Source: Mycobacterium gordonae (GTDB lineage: Bacteria; Actinomycetota; Actinomycetes; Mycobacteriales; Mycobacteriaceae). Taken from it: DNA of 64,000 nt. The translations under genes were made by a program, and so were the position numbers. The stretch spans positions 18,477 to 82,476 of the forward strand of contig NZ_LQOY01000072.1 in the NCBI RefSeq assembly GCF_002101675.1, in the 5' to 3' direction. The notes under the pieces were generated by a model. It had not been told where the DNA came from, did no database searches, and saw only the letters and a list, made by a program, of their open reading frames with translations. Shown here one piece after another: positions 16,395 to 23,946 of this stretch. How positions within the stretch are numbered: the first letter of the stretch is position 1; the number at the start of each line of letters is the position of its first letter.

Positions 16395-16430
16395 TGCGAC
16401 ATCTTAAGGGCGCGGGGCGCGCGCGCCAGC

Positions 16431-16886
16431 CTATTCGGCAGGCTCGCTGAAAGTAGTTTCGCCGTCGTCGGCGGGCTGCTCGGTCTCGGCCAACAGGATC
16501 GACATCGGCACCGGCGTGGACAGCTCGAACTTTCCCTCGGCGTCGTAGTACACGCCGAGGGTGTACTCGCCCTCGGTCTCCACCGGGAAGGAGAGTTCCT
16601 GGGTGAAGCACCGGTACTTGGACGCCCGATTACCGTCGTCCGGCCAGTGCCATGCCGCCCGCAGCGATCCGCGGGGTGCCCCCGACGGGTCCTTGCACAC
16701 GACGTGAATCTCCGGGTCGTAGTCGCCCCCCGCCGGCGCATGGACCACCAGAACAACCGGTACCGTTGCCCACAAAGGCATTTGATCGACCTGGAACCAC
16801 GCCATGGGTATCGATGTGGCGTTGATGGCACCCTGTTCGTTGAACGCGGCGCTACGCGGAACGAACAGCGCGGAGACGTGCAGCAT
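16431..16886 (-). CDS. Conserved hypothetical protein, first of a tandem paralogous pair
   Basis: This 151-residue protein is the longer member of a tandem pair. It shares with the downstream copy the segments VVLVVHAPAGGDYDPEI, VVCKDPSG, ASKYRCFTQELSF and GEYTLGVYYDAEG, and adds an acidic C-terminal tail (TEQPADDGETTFSEPAE). Glycine/aspartate-rich loops between predicted strands suggest a beta-sandwich. No catalytic motif, signal sequence or membrane helix is apparent. It lies just downstream of a TetR gene on the same strand, separated by 35 bp, so the regulator and the pair may form one transcript. Confidence 0.7.
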   Translation of the reverse strand: MLHVSALFVPRSAAFNEQGAINATSIPMAWFQVDQMPLWATVPVVLVVHAPAGGDYDPEIHVVCKDPSGAPRGSLRAAWHWPDDGNRASKYRCFTQELSFPVETEGEYTLGVYYDAEGKFELSTPVPMSILLAETEQPADDGETTFSEPAE

Positions 16887-16921
16887 TTCGTTAGCTTAAG
16901 GGCCGCAGGCGCCCGGAGCCG

Positions 16922-17515
16922 TCATTGCTTGCGCAGCGCATGCCACGCCAGGTCGGCGATCGCCACGCAGTAGGAGTCCTCGACGGGATCCTCCATATAG
17001 AGGCTGCGAACGTAAATGGGGGCCGTCACGATTTGGATGGCTGTCACGGTGCGCACGCCCGGACGCAATTCGCCGCGTGCCCGGGCCCGGTCCACGACCG
17101 AGCGGACGACGCCGAAACGGTGTTGCCAGAACATCATTCGCGTCTCGGCGTCGTGGTGGTCGCCCCGGCTGTCCATCACCATCACCCGATGGAAGGTACG
17201 GCCTTCCGGGGTGTTGACATCCGCGGCGATGGCGCGGGCCAGGGCAAGCAAGTCGCCGCGCAACGAACCGGTGTCTATCGTCGAGCGGAAAACTTCGGCA
17301 TCCCGGACGGCGGCGTCGACGATCAGTTGCTGGCGGTTGCCCCAATGGTGATAGATGGTCGCCACGTCCAGGTGGTGCCGCTCCGCCATCGCTTCCACGC
17401 TGAATCTCTCGACGCCCCAACGCGCCAGCTCGTCGAGCACCGCCGGCATCACCCGCGCGCGCAAATCCGCGGGAATGGCAACCGGGTATACGTCCGGTCC
17501 CTGCGACGGCCGCAT
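16922..17515 (-). CDS. TetR-family transcriptional regulator
   Basis: This 197-residue regulator has the helix-turn-helix segment FSVEAMAERHHLDVATIYHH near residues 33-52, typical of the TetR N-terminus. A C-terminal domain follows, with a conserved-looking PEGRTFHRVMVMDSRGD region and a hydrophobic end (SLYMEDPVEDSY). The ATG at 17515 follows a closely placed AAGGGA; the frame is open further upstream, so a longer start cannot be fully excluded. It diverges from ligC with about 67 bp between the starts. Targets may be itself, ligC, or the tandem hypothetical pair downstream; I found no clear palindrome in the short intergenic stretch. Confidence 0.82.
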   Translation of the reverse strand: MRPSQGPDVYPVAIPADLRARVMPAVLDELARWGVERFSVEAMAERHHLDVATIYHHWGNRQQLIVDAAVRDAEVFRSTIDTGSLRGDLLALARAIAADVNTPEGRTFHRVMVMDSRGDHHDAETRMMFWQHRFGVVRSVVDRARARGELRPGVRTVTAIQIVTAPIYVRSLYMEDPVEDSYCVAIADLAWHALRKQ

Positions 17516-17582
17516 GTCCCTTACGGTACGACCCGACCGCCGCCTTCCGGTACTACTTCGGACGAGTCGCCACAATGAACTG

Positions 17583-18692
17583 ATGGACTTACCTGTGATG
17601 CCACCGGTCTCGCCGATGCTTGCAAAGTCGATTACAGCGATCCCGCCTGGCGCCTCATACGAGCCCAAATGGGACGGATTCCGGTCAATCTGTTTTCGCG
17701 ACCTTGACGAAGTCGAGCTGGGCAGCCGCAATGAGCGGCCACTGACCCGCTACTTTCCGGAGCTGGTTGCAGCGGTCCGAGCCGAACTGCCGCAACGGTG
17801 CGTGATCGACGGCGAGATTGTGGTGGCTACCGATCAGGGTCTCGACTTTGAGGCGCTGCAACAGCGCATTCATCCGGCTGATTCGCGGGTGCGGATGCTC
17901 GCCGAAAAGACGCCGGCGTCCTTCATCGCGTTCGACCTACTGGCGCTGGGCGATGACGACTACACCAAACGCCCCTTCACCGAGCGGCGCGCCGCGCTGG
18001 TCGATGCCCTCGATAACTCGGGACCGTCGATCCATGTGACCCCTGCCACCACTGATCAGGCGCTCGCCCAGCAGTGGTTCGAAGAATTCGAAGGTGCCGG
18101 GCTGGACGGCTTGATCGCCAAACCGCTGACTCTCACCTACCAGCCGGACAAACGCGTCATGTTCAAAATAAAACCGGAGCGGACCGCCGATTGCGTTGTA
18201 GCCGGCTACCGAGTCCATAAGACCGGTAGTGACGCCATTGGCTCCCTGTTGCTCGGGCTCTACCAGGAAGACGGCCAACTCGCGTCGGTCGGCGTAATCG
18301 GCGCCTTCCCCATGGCCGAACGCCGGCGGCTTTTCACCGAGCTGCAGCCGCTGGTCACCAACTTTGACGACCATCCCTGGAACTGGGCGGCGCACGAAGC
18401 CGGGGAACGCACCCCCCGAAAGAACGAAGGGTCCCGATGGAACGCGGGGAAGGACCTTTCGTTCGTGCCCCTGCGACCCGACCGAGTCGTGGAGGTCCGC
18501 TACGACCACATGGAGGGTCGACGGTTCCGCCACACCGCCCAATTCAACCGGTGGCGCCCCGATCGCGACCCGCGCTCCTGCACCTACGAGCAGCTCGAGC
18601 AGCCGCAAGCCTTCAGCCTCGGCAACATTGTGCCGGGCCTCGGCCAAGCGATGGACAACGCTCCGAACACCGCGCGACGATCGAAACCATAA
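17583..18692 (+). CDS. ligC: ATP-dependent DNA ligase LigC
   Basis: This 369-residue ligase seals DNA nicks by forming a lysine-AMP intermediate. The adenylation motif KWDGFR places the nucleophile at Lys29. Other nucleotidyltransferase motifs follow: DGEIV, FIAFDLLALG, EGLD-type segment GAGLDGLIAKP and MFKIK. The C-terminal OB-fold part has VGVIGAFPMAERRRL and VVEVRYDHMEG. Length and sequence closely match the mycobacterial LigC family (Rv3731 type), which has backup roles in repair. A LigD-type polymerase gene lies 1.9 kb downstream on the same strand, separated by two GAF-ANTAR genes. The ATG at 17583 was chosen because homologues begin with the same MxLPVMPPVSPM sequence. Confidence 0.93.
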   Translation: MDLPVMPPVSPMLAKSITAIPPGASYEPKWDGFRSICFRDLDEVELGSRNERPLTRYFPELVAAVRAELPQRCVIDGEIVVATDQGLDFEALQQRIHPADSRVRMLAEKTPASFIAFDLLALGDDDYTKRPFTERRAALVDALDNSGPSIHVTPATTDQALAQQWFEEFEGAGLDGLIAKPLTLTYQPDKRVMFKIKPERTADCVVAGYRVHKTGSDAIGSLLLGLYQEDGQLASVGVIGAFPMAERRRLFTELQPLVTNFDDHPWNWAAHEAGERTPRKNEGSRWNAGKDLSFVPLRPDRVVEVRYDHMEGRRFRHTAQFNRWRPDRDPRSCTYEQLEQPQAFSLGNIVPGLGQAMDNAPNTARRSKP

Positions 18693-18899
18693 CGGCAGGC
18701 GGAGTTCGAACGGAGATCAGCGGTCCCATGCTGGTTTTTGAACACGGGAGCTGCATACCGCTGACCGTCCTCGCGCAGAGAAACAGAGGCAGCTACGCCT
18801 TCCCGTCGCTACCCGCAAGCTTACGTCTGTCATCGCTCTGTACAGTTGATTTGCAGGAGTCTGCGGGGAATCGGGGGCTCGGAGCATCTGGAGCGCATA

Positions 18900-19619
18900 T
18901 TGAGCGGCGGATCTGACTCTGGCCGAGGAATCTATTCCAATTTGTCGCGGCTGGCTCGCGATATGCAGAGTTGGCACACCAGGGACTTCGATGCCGACCA
19001 GGTGTTGCGTGCAGTGACCGAAATGGCCGTCCAGATTCTGCCTGGGGTGGCACATGCCGGCGTAGCACTGGTGGTCAACCGTCCGCGCCGAGCACTGGAT
19101 TCGGTCGCCGCCACCGAAGCGGTTGCCAGGATGGTGGACAGGTTGCAGGACGAGTGTAGGCAAGGCCCGTGCCTCGACTCGTTGTGGAACCACGAGACCG
19201 TCCGCGTTGATGACTACACGACAGAGACGCGTTGGCCCAAATTCACGGCGGAGTTGCTCAAACTGACACCTGTGCGTTCAAGTTTGTCAATTCAGCTCTA
19301 CACCAATGAAAATGAGCTCGGGACCCTCACCTTGTGTTCCGAACAACCCGGAGCATTCACCCCTGAAGTTGAGGAGTTGGCCGTGGCGCTGGCCGCACAA
19401 GCGGCGGTCGGACTTGCCAGTGCGCGCAGCGAGGACAACCTTCGAAGTGCATTGGCATCGCGCGACATCATCGGCCAAGCCAAAGGCATCATCATGGAAA
19501 GCTGTGGCGTCACGTCGCACGAGGCCTTCGATTTGCTGACAAAGCTATCGCAGCAAACCAACACGCCGTTGTACGAGGTCGCTAGAAAACTTGTTTACAA
19601 GGATCGCCCGCCGAAATAA
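18900..19619 (+). CDS. GAF-ANTAR RNA-binding antiterminator, copy 1
   Basis: This is a sensor-effector protein of about 239 residues. A GAF domain fills residues 30-165 (DDYTTETRWPKF and LSIQLYTNENELGTLTLCS are GAF-like). A C-terminal ANTAR domain (ALASRDIIGQAKGIIM near residue 185, then FDLLTKLSQQTNTPLYEVAR) binds two-hairpin RNA and prevents transcription termination. The TTG at 18900 was chosen for a GGAG six bases upstream; ATG at 18963 is an alternative. It faces a second GAF-ANTAR gene, tail to tail, only 25 bp apart. The signal sensed by the GAF domain and the RNA targets are unknown. Confidence 0.82.
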   Translation: MSGGSDSGRGIYSNLSRLARDMQSWHTRDFDADQVLRAVTEMAVQILPGVAHAGVALVVNRPRRALDSVAATEAVARMVDRLQDECRQGPCLDSLWNHETVRVDDYTTETRWPKFTAELLKLTPVRSSLSIQLYTNENELGTLTLCSEQPGAFTPEVEELAVALAAQAAVGLASARSEDNLRSALASRDIIGQAKGIIMESCGVTSHEAFDLLTKLSQQTNTPLYEVARKLVYKDRPPK

Positions 19620-19644
19620 CCCGATACTCGGAAAGAACGCTGCC

Positions 19645-20406
19645 TTAGCAGCGGGTAGCTTCTCGAACCGATTCCCGAGACCGCCTGATGACCGCCTGCC
19701 CTTCCGCCTGCGGCGCACCCTCGGGGTGATGGAAGTGCACGAGTCGTCGAGCGATCTCAACGAGCGGCCTATTGGACTGCTGGGAGAGCCGCTTGATCAG
19801 TGCGAACGCGTCCTCGGCGTCGATATTGAAGCGTTCCATCACCAAGCCCTTGGCTTGCGCGATGACGTCGCGGGAAGCCAGCGCGGCCTGGACTTGGCCC
19901 TTGCGGCGCAGCGTGTTCCAGGCCAGTGCGGCATGAACGTTGAAGACACGGGCGCAATCGGCCGCCGCGGTGTCAAACGCCCGCGGCTGCGTGGCATACA
20001 TGCTGCACACGCCTAACAGATGGCCATCAGTCAGCATCGGTAGCGCCATCTGGCAACGGATCGAGGTGCCGCTCAATGCCTCCCGTTGATAGGCCGGCCA
20101 CCGGATGTCGGTGGCCAGATCCTCGACGAGGACCAGGCATCGCTCACGTGCCGCATCCCAAACCGGACCCTGTGCGTGGCGGCGCTGCACCTCGTCAAGT
20201 ACCGCGGCATACTTACCGACGGCGGCCATTGTCTGCAGCCGCTGATCCGCGATGACCGTAATGGCGCCATGTTCGGCGCCCGGCACCAAGTCGACCGCCG
20301 CATCGCACAACTCCTGCAGCATGACAGCGATATCTTCCGGCGAGTGATGGTCAATCTTACTGACCAACTGCGCGATTCGCCGATCAACAACTTCAACTAG
20401 CCTCAA
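19645..20406 (-). CDS. GAF-ANTAR RNA-binding antiterminator, copy 2
   Basis: This 253-residue protein has the same architecture as its convergent neighbour. A GAF domain holds GAITVIADQRLQTMAAVG and LPMLTDGHLLGVCSMYA; an ANTAR domain holds ALASRDVIAQAKGLVME and FALIKRLSQQSNRPLVEIAR. The TTG start at 20406 is well supported by an AGGAGG sequence five bases upstream. A basic, serine-containing tail follows the ANTAR domain. Its start diverges from the LigD-type polymerase gene, with about 155 bp between them. The two copies are only moderately similar outside the ANTAR helices, so they probably read different signals. Confidence 0.88.
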   Translation of the reverse strand: MRLVEVVDRRIAQLVSKIDHHSPEDIAVMLQELCDAAVDLVPGAEHGAITVIADQRLQTMAAVGKYAAVLDEVQRRHAQGPVWDAARERCLVLVEDLATDIRWPAYQREALSGTSIRCQMALPMLTDGHLLGVCSMYATQPRAFDTAAADCARVFNVHAALAWNTLRRKGQVQAALASRDVIAQAKGLVMERFNIDAEDAFALIKRLSQQSNRPLVEIARRLVHFHHPEGAPQAEGQAVIRRSRESVREATRC

Positions 20407-20561
20407 CGGTTCCTCCTCGATTTCGGCACTGCACGTGCCGACAACCGACGCCGCGACGCGTCACAGCCTGGGAGTTAACCGGATCCGAGAATGAAAACAT
20501 CCGTATTCCGAACGGTGCAGCAGCCGGTAGTGGTTCATACTGGCGTGCGGCATGCTGGACT

Positions 20562-21593
20562 GTGGATATGGCTGCTGCAGCACAAGAAATCGACGTCGAC
20601 GGCATCGCCGTCCGGGTGACCAATCGTGACAAGGTCTACTTTCCCGCGCTCGGCCCCGACGGCACCAAGGGCCGGTTGATCGACTATTACGCGGCCGTCG
20701 CCCGGGGCCCGATGCTCGCCCCGCTGCGCGACCGTCCCACGCATCTGCAGCGTTTCCCCGACGGCATCGACGGCGAGGAGATCTACCAGAAACGGGTGCC
20801 CCAGCACCATCCCGACTACCTCGAGACGTGTCGGGTGACGTTCCCCTCCGGCCGGACCGCGGACGCGCTCAAGGTCACCCATCCCGCGTCGATCGTATGG
20901 GCGGCACAGATGGGCACGGTCACCCTGCACCCCTGGCAGGTGCGTTGCCCGGACACCGAGCACCCCGACGAGTTGCGGATCGACCTGGACCCGCAACCGG
21001 GCACCGGATTCGAAGAAGCGCGGACGGTCGCCGTCGACGTGCTGCGGCCGCTGCTCGACGAACTCGGGCTGACGGGCTACGCGAAGACCTCCGGGGGGCG
21101 GGGCGTGCACGTGTTCCTGCGGATCGCCACCGACTGGGACTTCATCGCGGTGCGCCGGGCGGGCATCGCCCTGGCCCGCGAGGTCGAGCGCCGGGCCCCC
21201 GAGCAGGTGACCACCTCGTGGTGGAAGGAAGAACGCGGCAAGCGGATCTTCATCGACTTCAACCAGAACGCCCGCGATCGCACCATGGCCTCCCCATACT
21301 CGGTGCGACGCACCCCGATCGCGACGGTCTCGATGCCGCTGTCCTGGGACGAGCTGGCCGGCGCCGACCCGGACGACTACACCATGGCCACCGTGCCCGA
21401 CCTGGTGGGACGTCGCGACGATCCGTGGGCCGGCATGGACGACCAGGCCCAGTCGATCGCGGTGCTGCTGGACATGTCGGACGCCGACGAACAGCGCGGC
21501 CTCGGGGACATGCCGTACCCACCGAACTATCCCAAGATGCCGGGCGAACCCAAGCGGGTGCAGCCGTCCCGGGACACCGACCGCAAGAAGTGA
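20562..21593 (+). CDS. LigD-type DNA polymerase/primase domain protein (stand-alone PolD-like)
   Basis: This 343-residue archaeo-eukaryotic primase-superfamily polymerase matches the POL domain of LigD but is encoded as a separate protein. Characteristic segments are YFPALGPDGTKGRLIDYY, the metal-binding aspartates in RIDLDPQPG, KTSGGRGVHVFLRI and FIDFNQNARDRTMASPYS. Stand-alone mycobacterial homologues (Rv3730c and PolD1/D2 types) fill gaps and add ribonucleotides in end joining and base-excision repair. GTG at 20562 or ATG at 20568 is the start. Proximity to ligC repeats the Rv3730c-Rv3731 neighbourhood, although orientation differs and two regulators are inserted. Confidence 0.9.
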   Translation: MDMAAAAQEIDVDGIAVRVTNRDKVYFPALGPDGTKGRLIDYYAAVARGPMLAPLRDRPTHLQRFPDGIDGEEIYQKRVPQHHPDYLETCRVTFPSGRTADALKVTHPASIVWAAQMGTVTLHPWQVRCPDTEHPDELRIDLDPQPGTGFEEARTVAVDVLRPLLDELGLTGYAKTSGGRGVHVFLRIATDWDFIAVRRAGIALAREVERRAPEQVTTSWWKEERGKRIFIDFNQNARDRTMASPYSVRRTPIATVSMPLSWDELAGADPDDYTMATVPDLVGRRDDPWAGMDDQAQSIAVLLDMSDADEQRGLGDMPYPPNYPKMPGEPKRVQPSRDTDRKK

Positions 21594-21659
21594 CATAACC
21601 CGCTCAGGTATCGGTGATGACGCATAATCTGTGACCCGGGGCTATCCGAAGCGGGTGAT

Positions 21660-22442
21660 ATGGACCTTCAGCTAGCGGACAAGATCGCCGTTGTCACCGG
21701 CGCCAGCCAGGGCATCGGTCTGGCGATCACCAAAGCACTCGTCGGCGAGGATGTTCATGTGGTGGCCGGGTCACGCACCCCGGGCAAGGATCTGCTGGCG
21801 ATGGAAGAGGCCGGCCAGGTCACGTACGTGTCGGTGGACCTGTCCCGGCCCCCTGGCGCGGAGGAGCTGATCGCCGCCGCCGTCGCTCGCGGCGGGATCG
21901 ACATTCTGATCAACAACGTCGGCGGTGCCACGCCGCGCCCGACCGGGTTCGTGGGTATCACCGACGACGAATGGCAGGCGTCCTGGGATCTGAACATGAT
22001 GGGAGTCGTGCGGCCTACCCGCGCGGCGTTGCCAGAGATGCAGCGGCGCGGTGGCGGTTCCGTGGTGATCATCGGCTCGATCAACGCCTACTACCCCGGC
22101 CCGGTCACCTACGACTACTGCGCCACCAAGGCCGCCGTCACCAACCTGGCCAAGGCGTTGTCAAAAGAGCTGGGGCCGTTGAAGATTCGGGTCAACTCGA
22201 TCAGCCCGGGACTGGTGCTGACCGAAAAGTGGACCGAGGGCGGTCTGGCGGAAGGGCTGGCGGCGGCCAACGGGGAACCCGCCGACGACGTGCTGGCCAA
22301 CATTCTGGAAGACACCCCGACCGGCCGTTTCACCACCCCGCAACAGGTGGCCGACCTTGCCCTCTTCCTCGCCAGCGAGCGCGCCGGCAACATCAACGGG
22401 TCCGACTACCGCATCGACGGCGGGTTCGTCGAGACGCTCTGA
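21660..22442 (+). CDS. Short-chain dehydrogenase/reductase (SDR)
   Basis: This 260-residue classical SDR has the cofactor motif TGASQGIGLAITKAL near residue 14, the NNVGG segment, the catalytic serine in VVIIGSINAYYPG and the YxxxK motif in YDYCATKAAV. The C-terminus ends with INGSDYRIDGGFVETL. The reaction is probably NAD(P)-dependent alcohol/ketone interconversion; the substrate is unknown. It is a single gene downstream of the LigD-type polymerase (66 bp) and overlaps the convergent WS/DGAT gene by 37 bp at the 3' end. Confidence 0.9.
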   Translation: MDLQLADKIAVVTGASQGIGLAITKALVGEDVHVVAGSRTPGKDLLAMEEAGQVTYVSVDLSRPPGAEELIAAAVARGGIDILINNVGGATPRPTGFVGITDDEWQASWDLNMMGVVRPTRAALPEMQRRGGGSVVIIGSINAYYPGPVTYDYCATKAAVTNLAKALSKELGPLKIRVNSISPGLVLTEKWTEGGLAEGLAAANGEPADDVLANILEDTPTGRFTTPQQVADLALFLASERAGNINGSDYRIDGGFVETL

Positions 22443-23806
22443 GCGGACTTCTTGAGTTCTTCGTAGGCCTGCTGCGTGCAGTGGGCGAGCCGGGACATGT
22501 CGCCGATCGCCGCGGCGTTGCCGACGAATCCGAAGTCCATGCTGTCGTGGTAGGACGCCAGCGTGGCGTTCAGCCCGATCGACGCGGCCAGTGCCGACAC
22601 CGGGTAGATGCCGAGCAGGCGCGCGCCGTTGAGATACCTGATCTCCTTGGCACCCGCGACGTTGGAGATCACCAGGTTGCATGCCGGGTGCGTGACGCGG
22701 TCCAAGTGGGTGGAGGAGCCTAGGCCGGCGAGCGCGACGAGGCCAACGGCATACGTCATCGCCGCCTCTGTCGACATCGCCGACAACTCTTTCTTGGCGG
22801 CCGCCACCGAGGTTGTGATCTGACCGATCCGGTCCGGCATGGCGGCGTCGGGCTCACCCAGCCGCACGAACAGCGCCGATACCCGGGTGCCGATCGCAGT
22901 GTCGTTGCCGCCGCGCAGCGACACCGGACACATCGCGATGAAAGGGTGCCCGAAGGCGCGTCCGGTCTCCCGCAGATAAGAATGCAGCCCCGCGTCGACG
23001 ATGCTCACCGCGACGTCGTTGAGGGTGGCTCCGAAGTGCCGGCCGACGTCGTGCATCTCATCGAGCGGCAGCGACAGCGTCGCGAAGCTGCGCCCGATCT
23101 GCAGTGGTTCGTTGGTGGGGGCGTGGTGCGCCGCGAACGGCAGGCTGCCTTCGAGGTGGGATCTGAACAGGCCGCCGAAGACCTTGCGCAGCGCGCCCAC
23201 CGAGACCTGGTTGAGCGCCCCGACCTGGGTGATTGCGCCACGGATCGCGTCGGTGATGCGGCCGGCCAGCGGTGTCGGTGGATGCGGGGCGGGCGGCGGC
23301 ACGTCGAGTGCGAACGCCGGTGTGGGGATGGTGGGTTCGTCGGAGAGGTTGAGGCCGTCGTAGAGCCGCTTCAGGCCTGACTCGCCGTCGATGATGCAGT
23401 GGTGCGTCTTGGTGTAGATGGCGAACATCCGGTCCGGCAGTCCGTCGATGACCCAGCAGCGGAACAGCGGCCGGCTCCGGTCGAGTTGCGCCTCATGCAG
23501 GTCGGCGACCAGTCGCAGCAGGTCGTCGTAGCAGGCTCCGTCGGGCAGCGCGAGGTGCTCGACGTGATAGTGCGGGTCCCAGCTGTCCACTTCACGGAAG
23601 TGGGGGCCGCCGCGGGTCAGGAGTTCCGGCACGTAATTGAACGGCGGCGCCGGTGAGCAGGCCCGGTATTTGTCCACGACCTCGCGCACCAGGGAGTCCC
23701 GGCCCGGCGGCTTCTGGAACAGCAGCATGGCGCCGACGTGGGTGGTGCTGCCCGGCGACTCGATCAGCAGCCATGAAAGGTCGAGCGGCGGAATCGGTTT
23801 GGTCAT
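22406..23806 (-). CDS. Wax ester synthase / diacylglycerol acyltransferase (WS/DGAT), divergent copy 3
   Basis: This acyltransferase of about 466 residues has the catalytic motif THHCIIDGESG. Other family segments are PLFRCWVIDGL, PFIAMCPVSLRG and ACNLVISNVAG. It is much more distant from the two copies at 8.8-13.1 kb than they are from each other, so it may use other acyl acceptors. ATG at 23806 is preferred because GGAGA lies seven bases upstream; a GTG three bases earlier is also possible. It diverges from the membrane acyltransferase gene, with about 140 bp of shared regulatory DNA. Confidence 0.9.
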   Translation of the reverse strand: MTKPIPPLDLSWLLIESPGSTTHVGAMLLFQKPPGRDSLVREVVDKYRACSPAPPFNYVPELLTRGGPHFREVDSWDPHYHVEHLALPDGACYDDLLRLVADLHEAQLDRSRPLFRCWVIDGLPDRMFAIYTKTHHCIIDGESGLKRLYDGLNLSDEPTIPTPAFALDVPPPAPHPPTPLAGRITDAIRGAITQVGALNQVSVGALRKVFGGLFRSHLEGSLPFAAHHAPTNEPLQIGRSFATLSLPLDEMHDVGRHFGATLNDVAVSIVDAGLHSYLRETGRAFGHPFIAMCPVSLRGGNDTAIGTRVSALFVRLGEPDAAMPDRIGQITTSVAAAKKELSAMSTEAAMTYAVGLVALAGLGSSTHLDRVTHPACNLVISNVAGAKEIRYLNGARLLGIYPVSALAASIGLNATLASYHDSMDFGFVGNAAAIGDMSRLAHCTQQAYEELKKSAQSVSTNPPSMR

Positions 23807-23946
23807 CACGCGTCTCCTGTCCAGGGGAGATGCTGCGCTGCACGGGTAATCGACGCGAGGGCATTAGGGCCCTGTTCGTGACCCCATTGGTCACTTGCCC
23901 GCCGTTCAGGCTTTTATTCGCGTCCATTTATATACAGTGGGGGATC

